From the NCBI GenBank assembly GCA_965224605.1, contig CBDCZP010000012.1, forward strand, positions 124,001 through 188,000: 64,000 nucleotides of DNA. Direction: 5' to 3'. The notes below the pieces were generated by a model. It had not been told where the DNA came from and made no database searches. It saw only the letters and a list, made by a program, of their open reading frames with translations. Positions 41,680 to 49,376 of this stretch are shown piece after piece (positions within the stretch are counted from its first letter, which is position 1; each line of letters starts with the position of its first letter). A program made the translations under genes and the position numbers. The DNA is from HyVt-477 sp965224605 (lineage in GTDB: Bacteria > Pseudomonadota > Gammaproteobacteria > Thiotrichales > Thiotrichaceae).

Positions 41680-43092
41680 TTACAACATGCTTAGCATCTG
41701 TTTAACGGTATCTTTCTGTTCTGTGGTACCATCTTTTAAGACTTCTTCCAGTGATTCTTTGGCGGCATCTATATACCCCATGTCCATATAGGCACGAGCC
41801 ATATTAATTTTTATTTCTGAATCTTGTTCGCTTGCTTCAGTAGATATTGCTACGGCAGTTTGATTCGATGATGTCTCTTGATTCGATGATGTCTCTCTTT
41901 TTATAACAGGGTTTAGCAGGTTATCCTGACTTGGTATATCTATTGCTGTGTCAGTAGCGATAGTGGCTGGTGTTGTGTCAAAAGAGGGGGTAGTTGGAAG
42001 GGTTTGCTGCTGTGTCTTTCGACCTAAAAAGAAATAACCAAGCGCAAATAAACCGAGCACGAATGCCGAAAGCAGAGCTATTTGTTTTGGGTTTTCGAAA
42101 TTACTGAATAATGATGAATTCGTGGGTTCTGAAACGTCAGTATTTTTATTTTGGGAGATAACAGTAGTGTTAGTCACTTCTTGTACTGTTTCCCTAGTAC
42201 TAGATGTGGTTGCAGCAGTTTCTTTAATTTCAGTTTCAGTAGCTGGCTTGGACTTTGTTTCCTTTTCTAACGCCTTCTTCTGCCCTGACAGTAACGACGT
42301 TAAAGACGAAATTGCATTTTCAGCAGTTTCGTCTTCATCGTTTGTTGTTCCTGTTTGTTCTATGGCAGGTTCTACGGCTGTTGCCTGATCGATTGAAGAC
42401 TTCTTTTTATTCTCGCTGTCGTATTTCAGTTGCTCTTCAAGGATGCGGATTTGTTCATCAAGTGAATGTAGTGTTCTATTTTGTTGATTACTGATATTTT
42501 CCAATGATTCAACATGTTTTGTTTTGTTTTCTTGTACTTGTTTTTGTTTACGAGTCTCAATCTTGATTTTTGTGGGGACAGCAGATGATGTGGGGGGGAC
42601 GGATGATACTGATGACGAAGAGGATTCAGCGGTGTCTTCAGTAGCAGCGGCGCCTTCAGAGGCTTGGTCTGAATCGACTTGAGAAGCATTTGAGATTAGT
42701 GCTTCATGAACAAAGTTCCCTGTTTTTCCTTGCTTGAAGAGTGCTAAATGTGTGGCGATCAAAGCAGAAGCTTCAGCACGAGGTACCGTTGATATAGCGT
42801 CTTCATCAGGGAGACTTAGCGTGACTGCTTGTTTAAGAAAATGAATATTCCCCCCCCTAAATGCTTCGGGGTTTGTACGCAAGATAGCCACCATAATCTG
42901 ATCTCTTGTTAAGGCGCTATCTGGGTAGCTTTTCTTAACAATTTTAATCAAAAAGTCTTTGGCCTTAACAGGTCCATAGTTTCTATTAGCCAGGCTATTA
43001 GAGATTACAAATAGTGTTAATAACAGTGTAATGAATACTTTTACTGTTATCTGTTTAAGGGCTAAGGTATTAGGGTGGTGATGTGCGCTCAT
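41680..43092 (-). CDS. FimV-like polar scaffold protein
   Basis: 470 residues from ATG 43092 (AGGAT upstream; an upstream in-frame start adds a non-native leader). A signal peptide ends near SNSLA. The N-terminal YGPVKAKDFLIKIVKKSYPD, with AILRTNPEAF and LKQAVTLSLP, is the FimV N-domain; one membrane helix lies near residue 330; the C-terminal KINMARAYMDMGYIDAAKES is the FimV C-domain. The middle is Ser/Thr/Lys-rich. FimV/HubP proteins sit at cell poles and recruit motility, pilus and chromosome factors. It is co-transcribed with roadblock and GTPase genes. Confidence 0.82.
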   Translation of the reverse strand: MSAHHHPNTLALKQITVKVFITLLLTLFVISNSLANRNYGPVKAKDFLIKIVKKSYPDSALTRDQIMVAILRTNPEAFRGGNIHFLKQAVTLSLPDEDAISTVPRAEASALIATHLALFKQGKTGNFVHEALISNASQVDSDQASEGAAATEDTAESSSSSVSSVPPTSSAVPTKIKIETRKQKQVQENKTKHVESLENISNQQNRTLHSLDEQIRILEEQLKYDSENKKKSSIDQATAVEPAIEQTGTTNDEDETAENAISSLTSLLSGQKKALEKETKSKPATETEIKETAATTSSTRETVQEVTNTTVISQNKNTDVSEPTNSSLFSNFENPKQIALLSAFVLGLFALGYFFLGRKTQQQTLPTTPSFDTTPATIATDTAIDIPSQDNLLNPVIKRETSSNQETSSNQTAVAISTEASEQDSEIKINMARAYMDMGYIDAAKESLEEVLKDGTTEQKDTVKQMLSML

Positions 43093-43132
43093 AATCTTAT
43101 CCTGATATAAACTAATGATTAAATGAAATATA

Positions 43133-43495
43133 TCAAAGTAATTTAGTGATATTAGCAGCCGCTCGTTTAACATCAAGAAAGATCAGACCAAGGCGCGCAT
43201 TTGGCTTGGCGAGAACAGTAAGTACAGATTCATTACCGGCATGAGTCATTAAAATATAGCCCGTATCACCTTTGATTAGAACCTGTTCAAGAGATCCCCT
43301 TTCAAGTTCTTCTGCGGTTCTGTCACCTAATGAAAGTAAGGCCGCACTCATTGCAGCTACTCTATCTTCATCCATAGCCGCAGGTAACAGCGACGCCATA
43401 ATAAGTCCATCTGTTGAGATGATGGCTGACGCTTCGATTTCTGTACTTGAGCCGTTTAAGTCGCTCAATATTGAGCTAAGCATTTCTGATAGCAT
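43133..43495 (-). CDS. Roadblock/LC7-domain protein (MglB-like)
   Basis: 120 residues that are almost entirely one roadblock/LC7 domain: ASAIISTDGLIMASLLP, MSAALLSLGDRTAEEL and VLIKGDTGYILMTH. In Myxococcus MglB such a dimer is the GAP for the Ras-like MglA. A strong TAGGAGAATTTT leader precedes the ATG. It lies 40 bp before the FimV-like gene and downstream of the GTPase gene, so GTPase control is the likely role. Confidence 0.85.
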   Translation of the reverse strand: MLSEMLSSILSDLNGSSTEIEASAIISTDGLIMASLLPAAMDEDRVAAMSAALLSLGDRTAEELERGSLEQVLIKGDTGYILMTHAGNESVLTVLAKPNARLGLIFLDVKRAAANITKLL

Positions 43496-43551
43496 AAAAT
43501 TCTCCTAAGCATTTTGTGCAAGTTGCGAGTTGTTTATCGCATAGTGTTAGT

Positions 43552-43586
43552 GTCTACAGTGTAAGAATATTGTTTTACCTGTAGAC
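43552..43586. promoter_or_regulatory. 13-bp inverted repeat, possible operator or hairpin
   Basis: GTCTACAGTGTAA and TTTACCTGTAGAC are inverted around a 9-base loop. It lies in the 234-bp gap between the two roadblock-type genes of the polarity cluster, about 57 bp upstream of the MglB-like ATG. It could be a repressor site for an internal promoter or an RNA hairpin. Confidence 0.5.
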
Positions 43587-43729
43587 AAGATTGAACCCAA
43601 TCATAGTTAGTTACACGGAATTCGTGAACGGTTATTTTTAGGTTAAAAAATGTTGTTATTTAACAATGTATCTAACGTGCTTATTAAATAACTTAACGTA
43701 CTTTAGCCAAGCCCCTAGTCCTCACTACA

Positions 43730-44371
43730 TCAAAAGATACGATTATCGTAGCGAATAGAAAGCGCCCAGATTAGCTGTCTAAAGGCTGGTTGGTTAAATT
43801 GAGGCATGCCTTCAGCAATGAGTGTGAATACTTCGTCACCAATAAATAAAGGCCAAAAACCAATTTCAGAGCTTCCTGTCCCGTCAATGAGACCCCATCC
43901 TCTTTGTTTGAGGCGTAGGTTTCCGCTTAGTAAAGGCTTATGGCGATCATAGGTCTTTATTAACTCCGTACTCATTGCCGCTAACTCCTCTGCGGCTTCA
44001 TGGGTAAACCCGGCTGCTCCAAGGTACAATCCCTGGGATTCAGCGATGACTACCTTTTGGCTATCAGCTATGGGTCGTAACAGATTTGGAAGAATATCTT
44101 CGAGCCTTTCTTGTGGTGCTTCCTCAATGGTTTCTGTGCCGTAGACAAGCCCTGCATTTTGCAACCAATGAATAAACTCTAATGAACTACCTTCGTCTAA
44201 TCCACTATATTCACTGGCTATCTGTGTATTGAGTAATAGAGTTTCTGGGTTTTGCAATAAACGTCTTAAAAAGCGTCTACCTGCTTCATCGGTATTATCT
44301 TGCACAGCATAATAACTGCCAGCAGGGGTTATACCTAGATAAAGGTTGTCTTGTAAGATGTATTCGCTCAT
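43730..44371 (-). CDS. Roadblock-like protein with N-terminal extension
   Basis: 213 residues. The C-terminal 115 look like a divergent roadblock domain (VVIAESQGLYLGAAG, LAAMSTELI, GLIDGTGSSEIGFWPL). The N-terminal 95 residues (YILQDNLYLGITPAGSYYAV) are not recognised and may bind the GTPase. Its start overlaps the GTPase stop by 4 bp. It may be a regulator or platform for the GTPase. Confidence 0.6.
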   Translation of the reverse strand: MSEYILQDNLYLGITPAGSYYAVQDNTDEAGRRFLRRLLQNPETLLLNTQIASEYSGLDEGSSLEFIHWLQNAGLVYGTETIEEAPQERLEDILPNLLRPIADSQKVVIAESQGLYLGAAGFTHEAAEELAAMSTELIKTYDRHKPLLSGNLRLKQRGWGLIDGTGSSEIGFWPLFIGDEVFTLIAEGMPQFNQPAFRQLIWALSIRYDNRIF

Positions 44372-44910
44372 TCGACTACTCCCGGATCAAGCGATAATAA
44401 AAGTCCTTGCAATAGTAGCGATATATCGTCACGGGAACGGGCATCTACTTCAAATATAGGCGCTTCAAAATTCAGCTCTGATAACCATTCGCGGTATTGA
44501 GAAATAGCGGGTGTTTTTTGTCTGTCTGTTTGAGTGATTCCTATAACCATTTGATTCTCTTTTATAAAATCTTTAAAAGACTGGGTGTAGAACTTCATGT
44601 CACGGAAGGGATCTTTGCGGGTATTGTCTAACAATAAAACCAGACCAATACCTCCTTTGGTCAGAATGCTCCACATAAAATCAAACCGTTCTTGTCCTGG
44701 GGTGCCATAAAGATGTACTTTCTCATCATTCCCCAATTTAATAACACCGTAGTCCATGGCAACCGTGGTATCTTTTTTTCTTTTTTGTGTCATATCAGAT
44801 GCACTCTGATTCGTAGACACCATTTCAATATCACTGATCGAATTGATAGCAGTAGTTTTGCCTGATCCAACAGGGCCTGTGAATATTATTTTTCGGTTAG
44901 TATGACTCAT
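44368..44910 (-). CDS. Ras-like small GTPase (MglA/COG2229 type)
   Basis: 180 residues. The P-loop is FTGPVGSGKTT (about 10-20), the G3 motif YGTPGQERFDFMW (near 68), and G4 reads TQTD instead of NKxD, as often in this bacterial group. Such GTPases switch polarity, for example in gliding and twitching bacteria. The start abuts the gene upstream and the end overlaps the roadblock-like gene, so they are made together. Confidence 0.85.
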   Translation of the reverse strand: MSHTNRKIIFTGPVGSGKTTAINSISDIEMVSTNQSASDMTQKRKKDTTVAMDYGVIKLGNDEKVHLYGTPGQERFDFMWSILTKGGIGLVLLLDNTRKDPFRDMKFYTQSFKDFIKENQMVIGITQTDRQKTPAISQYREWLSELNFEAPIFEVDARSRDDISLLLQGLLLSLDPGVVE

Positions 44911-46475
44911 TAGCTGGGTGACTCGCTTTGTGTAAGGCGACCAAATAGTCTTGCAATCAAACCATTACTTTTCTTGGGTTTGATGTTGGACTTCTGTTGG
45001 ACTTTTGACATGTCAGTTTCAAAGAGAGAAAGTCCGATCGTACCATTGTAAAACGCAATGATATATCGTAACGGAATATCCATTTCTCTAGCTATTTCAG
45101 TGATCTTGTATGGTTTCTTTTGCCATCTAGCCGCAATTTTCATGGCAAAAGGAAAGTTCTCAATGCGGGTAAAATTAGGCCACTGTTTAAGGAGGTACTT
45201 GTCTTCGCAATTGAGAGAAGAGGGTACACGTCCTTGAGAGGTTAATAAACAACTAGTCCAGATAAAATTCTCCAAATCGTAGGTAAAGTTGGCATCAGAG
45301 TGAATTCTTTCGCGTATATCTGCGGATTCGGGGCTTGTCAATATGTGTAGATTCACTTGTCCTGGTTTTACTTTTGTCTTACAGAGCGCGGTATAGTCAT
45401 CGGAGTCAGGAGCAAGTGGGCTGAAGACTAGATATTCATCATGACAAACGTAAAATTGGTGAGGTTCATACTTGATTTGCACCACTTGTCCCGTTTGCTT
45501 CGCTAGGCGTAAACCTGCAATGAGTGTGCCTTGAAAAAAGTTCTCACAATTATAGACATAGGTTTCATTACTTTTTAGCGCATTAGGCGAGATATTACTG
45601 TGTTCTCCGCAGAGTAAATCCCAACGTTTTTGTGCTTGCTCGGCTTGGGTAATACTGGCTTTCTTGGCAGCTTTCTTCTCCCTTTCAGATACTTTCTGCG
45701 TTTTTGTTTCGATAGGTGTTTTGAGTGTGTTTTTTTGTTCGGGTTTAGCGGTTGTGTGCTGTTTTTTCTTAATTTTTTCGCGCTTGCCTTCTTTCTGAGT
45801 TTGATTTTCCGCTGCATCCTGTTTGACTTCTTGTTGTTGTTTGGTAGATGCGGTACGTGTTTCAGAAACGATGCTTGTTGTGGTTTCTTTTTTAGTCTTA
45901 ATAGCGACTGAAGTGTCACCATCATGCTCATCTATGTGAGTATCCGTGTTATGGGCACCGAATAAAGGCGCTGTATTGTTTGTTTGTTGAAAGTCAGGAG
46001 CACGGGTATGTATAGCAGGAGTATTCGGTGCAATTGTTCTCCTGAAAGGCGATTGTGTAGTGGCTATTTTAGGTAACGGGGGTGGTGTATGGGTAATAGA
46101 TTGGGTGGTTTTAGATGATGCTTCACTTGTAGTGGCTACATCCTTTCCTTTTCTATCAGCTATAGCCTTCGCCGCGGAGATAAGTGCTTGTGCCGTGATA
46201 GGTTTTGCTACCCATTCTACATATTGATTTTGTGGGTCTTCTATGGAGAGGACGATACAGGGTTTTGCTGAAACTGCATGCTCTGTTTCCCAGTGCTCTC
46301 TGGAGCCTGGATAGTCAAAATCGGTCATGTAGATTTCTGCATCGGCAGGGGTAGGGACGAGAGTAAAGGATTTTCCTCCCGTGCTTCCTATAAAAAACTC
46401 AAGTATCGCCTGACTATGTGGACTGATATCCGAAAGGTAAACTTTGAGTGGTTGTTGTTTAATTTCAATGCCCAT
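44910..46475 (-). CDS. Large polarity-cluster protein of unknown function
   Basis: 521 residues. The N-terminus (about 1-110; KVYLSDISPHSQAILEFF) looks like a degenerate receiver-type domain. A long Lys/Thr/Gln-rich linker follows (about 115-270), then a soluble domain (YVYNCENFFQGTLIAGLRLA) and a C-terminal helix region with KITEIAREMDIPLRYIIAFY. No known family. It overlaps the GTPase start by one base. Possibly the GTPase effector or an adaptor. The linker is low-complexity. Confidence 0.6.
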   Translation of the reverse strand: MGIEIKQQPLKVYLSDISPHSQAILEFFIGSTGGKSFTLVPTPADAEIYMTDFDYPGSREHWETEHAVSAKPCIVLSIEDPQNQYVEWVAKPITAQALISAAKAIADRKGKDVATTSEASSKTTQSITHTPPPLPKIATTQSPFRRTIAPNTPAIHTRAPDFQQTNNTAPLFGAHNTDTHIDEHDGDTSVAIKTKKETTTSIVSETRTASTKQQQEVKQDAAENQTQKEGKREKIKKKQHTTAKPEQKNTLKTPIETKTQKVSEREKKAAKKASITQAEQAQKRWDLLCGEHSNISPNALKSNETYVYNCENFFQGTLIAGLRLAKQTGQVVQIKYEPHQFYVCHDEYLVFSPLAPDSDDYTALCKTKVKPGQVNLHILTSPESADIRERIHSDANFTYDLENFIWTSCLLTSQGRVPSSLNCEDKYLLKQWPNFTRIENFPFAMKIAARWQKKPYKITEIAREMDIPLRYIIAFYNGTIGLSLFETDMSKVQQKSNIKPKKSNGLIARLFGRLTQSESPS

Positions 46476-46487
46476 ATTTTATTATAG

Positions 46488-47201
46488 TTACCAGGATTTC
46501 GCTTCTTCCAGACACTGTTTCCATTCTGTGGAAAGCTCTGTGCCAAGTTCTTGTAGTTTGTTTGCCATTGTTTCAAGATGGCTACGGTGTCGAGTTGATT
46601 TATATAAATAAAGCAGCTCTTCTTCTACGCCAGTAGCGGCGGGGTTGGTCAGTAGCTCATCTTCAAGTAGCTGACGTGCTTCATCAATTTGTCCGTATTC
46701 AATATAAGCACGTGCTTCATCAAGGACATTAGCAAATCCTGACACCTCCTGGCTTCCATCAAATATTACAACGGGTTTTCCATCACAAACACCGTTTGCC
46801 AGCATCGATCCTTTTTGCCAGCATTGATCTTGGCTGCTGCTATCAAAGGTATCTAGAAATTGTTGATAATCCTGTTCAGATAGCGCCGGTTTTGCTTGTT
46901 CCAATAGGCTTGTGAAGAAGGGTTTACCTTTTCCGGATAGCGCAATGGCTAAATCTTGTAATGCTCCGGGCAAATGCTCAGTCAGTTTATCTTCAATAGC
47001 GAGTATTATTCTTTGTGCGTGTACTCGTAAGTCATGTGGATAGCGAGAAATATAACGAGATAACAATCGCCATGCAGTTACTGACTCATATTCACCAGAA
47101 AAACGCAGACGTGTTTCTTGGGGAAGCGTTAAATCGATATTAAAGTTCGCGGTGACGTCTTTTTCCATCGTGTTTTGCATTGTGTTCTGCATAGGTACCA
47201 T
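46488..47201 (-). CDS. FimV C-domain/TPR-like soluble protein
   Basis: 237 residues. The C-terminal part ANVLDEARAYIEYGQIDEAR resembles the helical FimV C-domain, with an extra helix set at the end. There is no signal peptide. First gene of the reverse-strand cluster. The start is uncertain, as four ATGs lie within 15 codons and none has a clear ribosome binding site. TTGACA at about 47206-47211 (reverse strand) may be part of a promoter. Confidence 0.6.
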   Translation of the reverse strand: MVPMQNTMQNTMEKDVTANFNIDLTLPQETRLRFSGEYESVTAWRLLSRYISRYPHDLRVHAQRIILAIEDKLTEHLPGALQDLAIALSGKGKPFFTSLLEQAKPALSEQDYQQFLDTFDSSSQDQCWQKGSMLANGVCDGKPVVIFDGSQEVSGFANVLDEARAYIEYGQIDEARQLLEDELLTNPAATGVEEELLYLYKSTRHRSHLETMANKLQELGTELSTEWKQCLEEAKSW

Positions 47202-47850
47202 TAAGCCATGTCAAGCCAGTGAGTTGTGTTGTTGCTTTTTTGTTATGGGGAATATGATACAGAATACCAGATAAACTGTCCAAAAAGTGGTATCAATGGT
47301 ATTTTATACCTTTTTGCAATACATTAGAGAAAGATATCAAGAGTGATTGAGAAAATTGTTCGTGGTGTTTCTTGAATGTAGCCTGAATATAACAAGTGGC
47401 AATGTAACATAAGGAGAGTCCTGATTATCCCAATATCTGGATTCGCTGAAATGAGACACCACTTTGAATTATTTAAAAATATTACACAGATTCTTATCTT
47501 TTTCTTTCCTTAAACAGGAAATCATAGCTTAAACTGTGACTAAAATGAGACACATATTCGAAAGGGAGTGGTTGTGATGGGAGTGGCTGTCTTATGGCCA
47601 TTGTGCAGCTTTTAATATTGATTGTGTCAGTAAAAGGTTTGCATCTATTAAGGGTTTTAGATGATTAGAATTTTCGTTTGAGTACAAGGCGGATGGATTT
47701 TGAGAACCACAGTGTGTACAAGGGTACATGAGGATCAGAAAAATTCATCCAACGCCGTAATCGAGCGAAAAGGCAATTAATAAAGATACCCTAAAAACAC
47801 CCGCCATGCTATCAACATAGCATTCCCCAATAACCTTGAAGTTGAATGAT
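47202..47850. other. Gene-free intergenic region between divergent operons
   Basis: About 650 bp without a gene. It holds two copies of AAATGAGACAC (about 47450 and 47544) and the long palindrome at 47671-47772. Promoters of the polarity operon and the bactofilin gene should lie here. Confidence 0.5.
47671..47772. repeat. 102-bp imperfect palindrome
   Basis: Arms ATTTTCGTTTGAGTACAAGG and TTTTCGCTCGATTACGGCG (from the right side, complement) pair around a centre with TGTACAAGGGTACA. I recall similar GGATGGATTTTGAG-type elements as dispersed repeats in marine gammaproteobacteria, but only one copy is seen here. Confidence 0.6.
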
Positions 47851-48219
47851 ATGAAAAAAAATAATGACCCAGTATCAAATAAAGAAGTGTCCGATTTACT
47901 GCAAGATGTCGAGTTGCTTGGTGATTTGTCGTTTTCCAAAGAACTACACATTAAAGGTAGAGTTAATGGTAACGTGGTGTCATCTATGGATACCGAGGGT
48001 AAGCTTGTTTTACACGAAAGTTGTGCTGTAACTGGAGAAGTACGTGCACCTTATGTCATTGTGGCGGGGCAAGTAACGGGAAACCTTTTTGCTTTTAAAA
48101 GGCTTTCTTTGGCCAATACTTCAGTCATTCATGGTGATGTGCATTATAGTGAGCTTGAGATGCAGCAGGGAGCAACCGTTAATGGCATGTTAATAGCGAT
48201 GGGTAAGGCACCTGATTAA
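47851..48219 (+). CDS. Bactofilin family cytoskeletal protein
   Basis: About 122 residues from ATG 47851; a TTG 15 bp upstream is less likely. The core ELHIKGRVNGNVVSS, KLVLHESCAVTGEVRAPYVI and LSLANTSVIHGDVHYSELE is the right-handed beta-helix of bactofilins (DUF583). These self-assemble into membrane-bound filaments used in cell shape, polarity or stalk placement. It is divergent from the GTPase/FimV cluster, so it may scaffold the same complex; in Myxococcus, bactofilins and the MglA-type system are linked. Confidence 0.87.
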   Translation: MKKNNDPVSNKEVSDLLQDVELLGDLSFSKELHIKGRVNGNVVSSMDTEGKLVLHESCAVTGEVRAPYVIVAGQVTGNLFAFKRLSLANTSVIHGDVHYSELEMQQGATVNGMLIAMGKAPD

Positions 48220-48289
48220 GCAAAGGGATTATAGAGATTTGAGTGCAGTGAATTCTAGAAGTTTATCCTAATATCCATCTTCAGTTTTG

Positions 48290-48323
48290 TCTGGGCAAAA
48301 AGTCCCTTAATTTGGCGTTAGCT
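48290..48323 (+). other. Degenerate 3' half of an attC
   Basis: AGTCCCTTAATTTGGCGTTAGC resembles the right end of attC 5 (CCCTTAATTTGGCGTTAGG). The left half is not convincing. It is followed by an IS110 remnant and a second attC-like site. Confidence 0.5.
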
Positions 48324-48329
48324 GTTGGT

Positions 48330-48455
48330 GTACCCCACAAAGGGCTGATAGTTCATTGTTAGAGATAACTTGGTCGTGAGTGACGGCGCAAACCTGAATC
48401 CCCTCTTTTGCTAAATCAACACTAAATCAACACCAATAATGATACTGTCATAACG
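48330..48455 (-). pseudogene. IS110-family transposase N-terminal remnant, frameshifted
   Basis: On the reverse strand the frame reads YDSIIIGVDL, then after an 11-bp tandem duplication (CTAAATCAACA twice at 48411-48432) AKEGIQVCAVTHDQVISN, NELSAL. This is the IS110 N-terminal pattern (GVDLAK...). The duplication breaks the frame and the rest is missing. IS110/IS1111 elements are known to insert in attC sites. Confidence 0.6.
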
Positions 48456-48518
48456 AACTACTTTTTTTGACTGGTGTGGTAACGATTCAAGATTAGCTCA
48501 CCTGACGGTAATATGTAG

Positions 48519-48599
48519 GCTTAACAAGGCAATTTCATTCGGATGCCAAAAGCTACGTTGCGCTCCACTTTTTGTCGTTGCTGAATTGCGACATTAGGC
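48519..48599 (+). other. Degenerate attC-like site
   Basis: It starts GCTTAACAAGGCAATTTCA (perfect RYYYAAC) and ends GAATTGCGACATTAGGC, where the usual GTTAGGC core has lost its first G. The arms pair through GCAATT/AATTGC. About 81 bp. Confidence 0.5.
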
Positions 48600-48640
48600 T
48601 AGGTTTCGATAACTGAATCGCCATAACCAAAGGAAAATTT

Positions 48641-49336
48641 ATGAAACGGATTCGTAATACTTTTTTTGCACTCACTCTTTTTTCGTTATCATTAGCTGGA
48701 TTCTTAGCTGCAACCTCTACGACAGCATTCGCAAATGACATTTATAAAGTAACTCGTGTGGGGCAAGGCAGTAGCTTGAACTTGCGTGCCTATCCCAGTA
48801 GCAAAAGCAGAATTAAGGTTGCTATCCCTCATAATGCTTCATGGGTTGTGAAAAGAAATCGTTCAAAAAAGGTAGGGAACTCTGTCTGGAATAAAGTGGT
48901 ATGGAATAAAGAAGAAGGCTGGGTTAACAGTAACTTTCTAAGTTTCGACCCGGCTTCCACTAGAATCACAAAACAGCGTCTGCAATGCCTGAAAGATCCT
49001 CAAGAAAAAAATAAACTCTGTTGTGGTTATCCAGCCAGTGTGCGCAATCGTCCCTTTAAACATATAGATATCCTTACAGTGAGGGGCATTGCGATAGGTA
49101 AAACATTGCCTTTGCGTACTCAACCTGGTCAGTGGAAAGGCAGAGTGACAGTCGCTATCCCTCATAACGCTACTTGGGTCGCCCGTTTGGGACAGGTGAA
49201 AAAACTGACTAATGGACAAGTGTGGGAATATGTTCGTTGGAATGGTCAAAATGGCTGGGTTAACAATTCCCATGCGATATTTGATAGAGCCGTCACCCAA
49301 TTAGGGGATCAAAAACGTAGAATGTGTTCGTTATAA
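48641..49336 (+). CDS. Secreted protein with two bacterial SH3 domains
   Basis: 231 residues. A signal peptide ends near AFA (residue 31). Two SH3b modules follow: SSLNLRAYPSSKSRIKVAIP with GWVNSNFLSF, and LPLRTQPGQWKGRVTVAIP with GWVNNSHAIF. They share VAIPHNAxWV at the centre. SH3b domains bind peptidoglycan or proteins. AAAGGAAAATTT is a good ribosome binding site. It precedes the GH-like gene by 40 bp, suggesting an operon. Confidence 0.82.
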   Translation: MKRIRNTFFALTLFSLSLAGFLAATSTTAFANDIYKVTRVGQGSSLNLRAYPSSKSRIKVAIPHNASWVVKRNRSKKVGNSVWNKVVWNKEEGWVNSNFLSFDPASTRITKQRLQCLKDPQEKNKLCCGYPASVRNRPFKHIDILTVRGIAIGKTLPLRTQPGQWKGRVTVAIPHNATWVARLGQVKKLTNGQVWEYVRWNGQNGWVNNSHAIFDRAVTQLGDQKRRMCSL

Positions 49337-49376
49337 AAAGTGTTCGTTATAAAAGTATTAATAAGTGAAAGATGAT

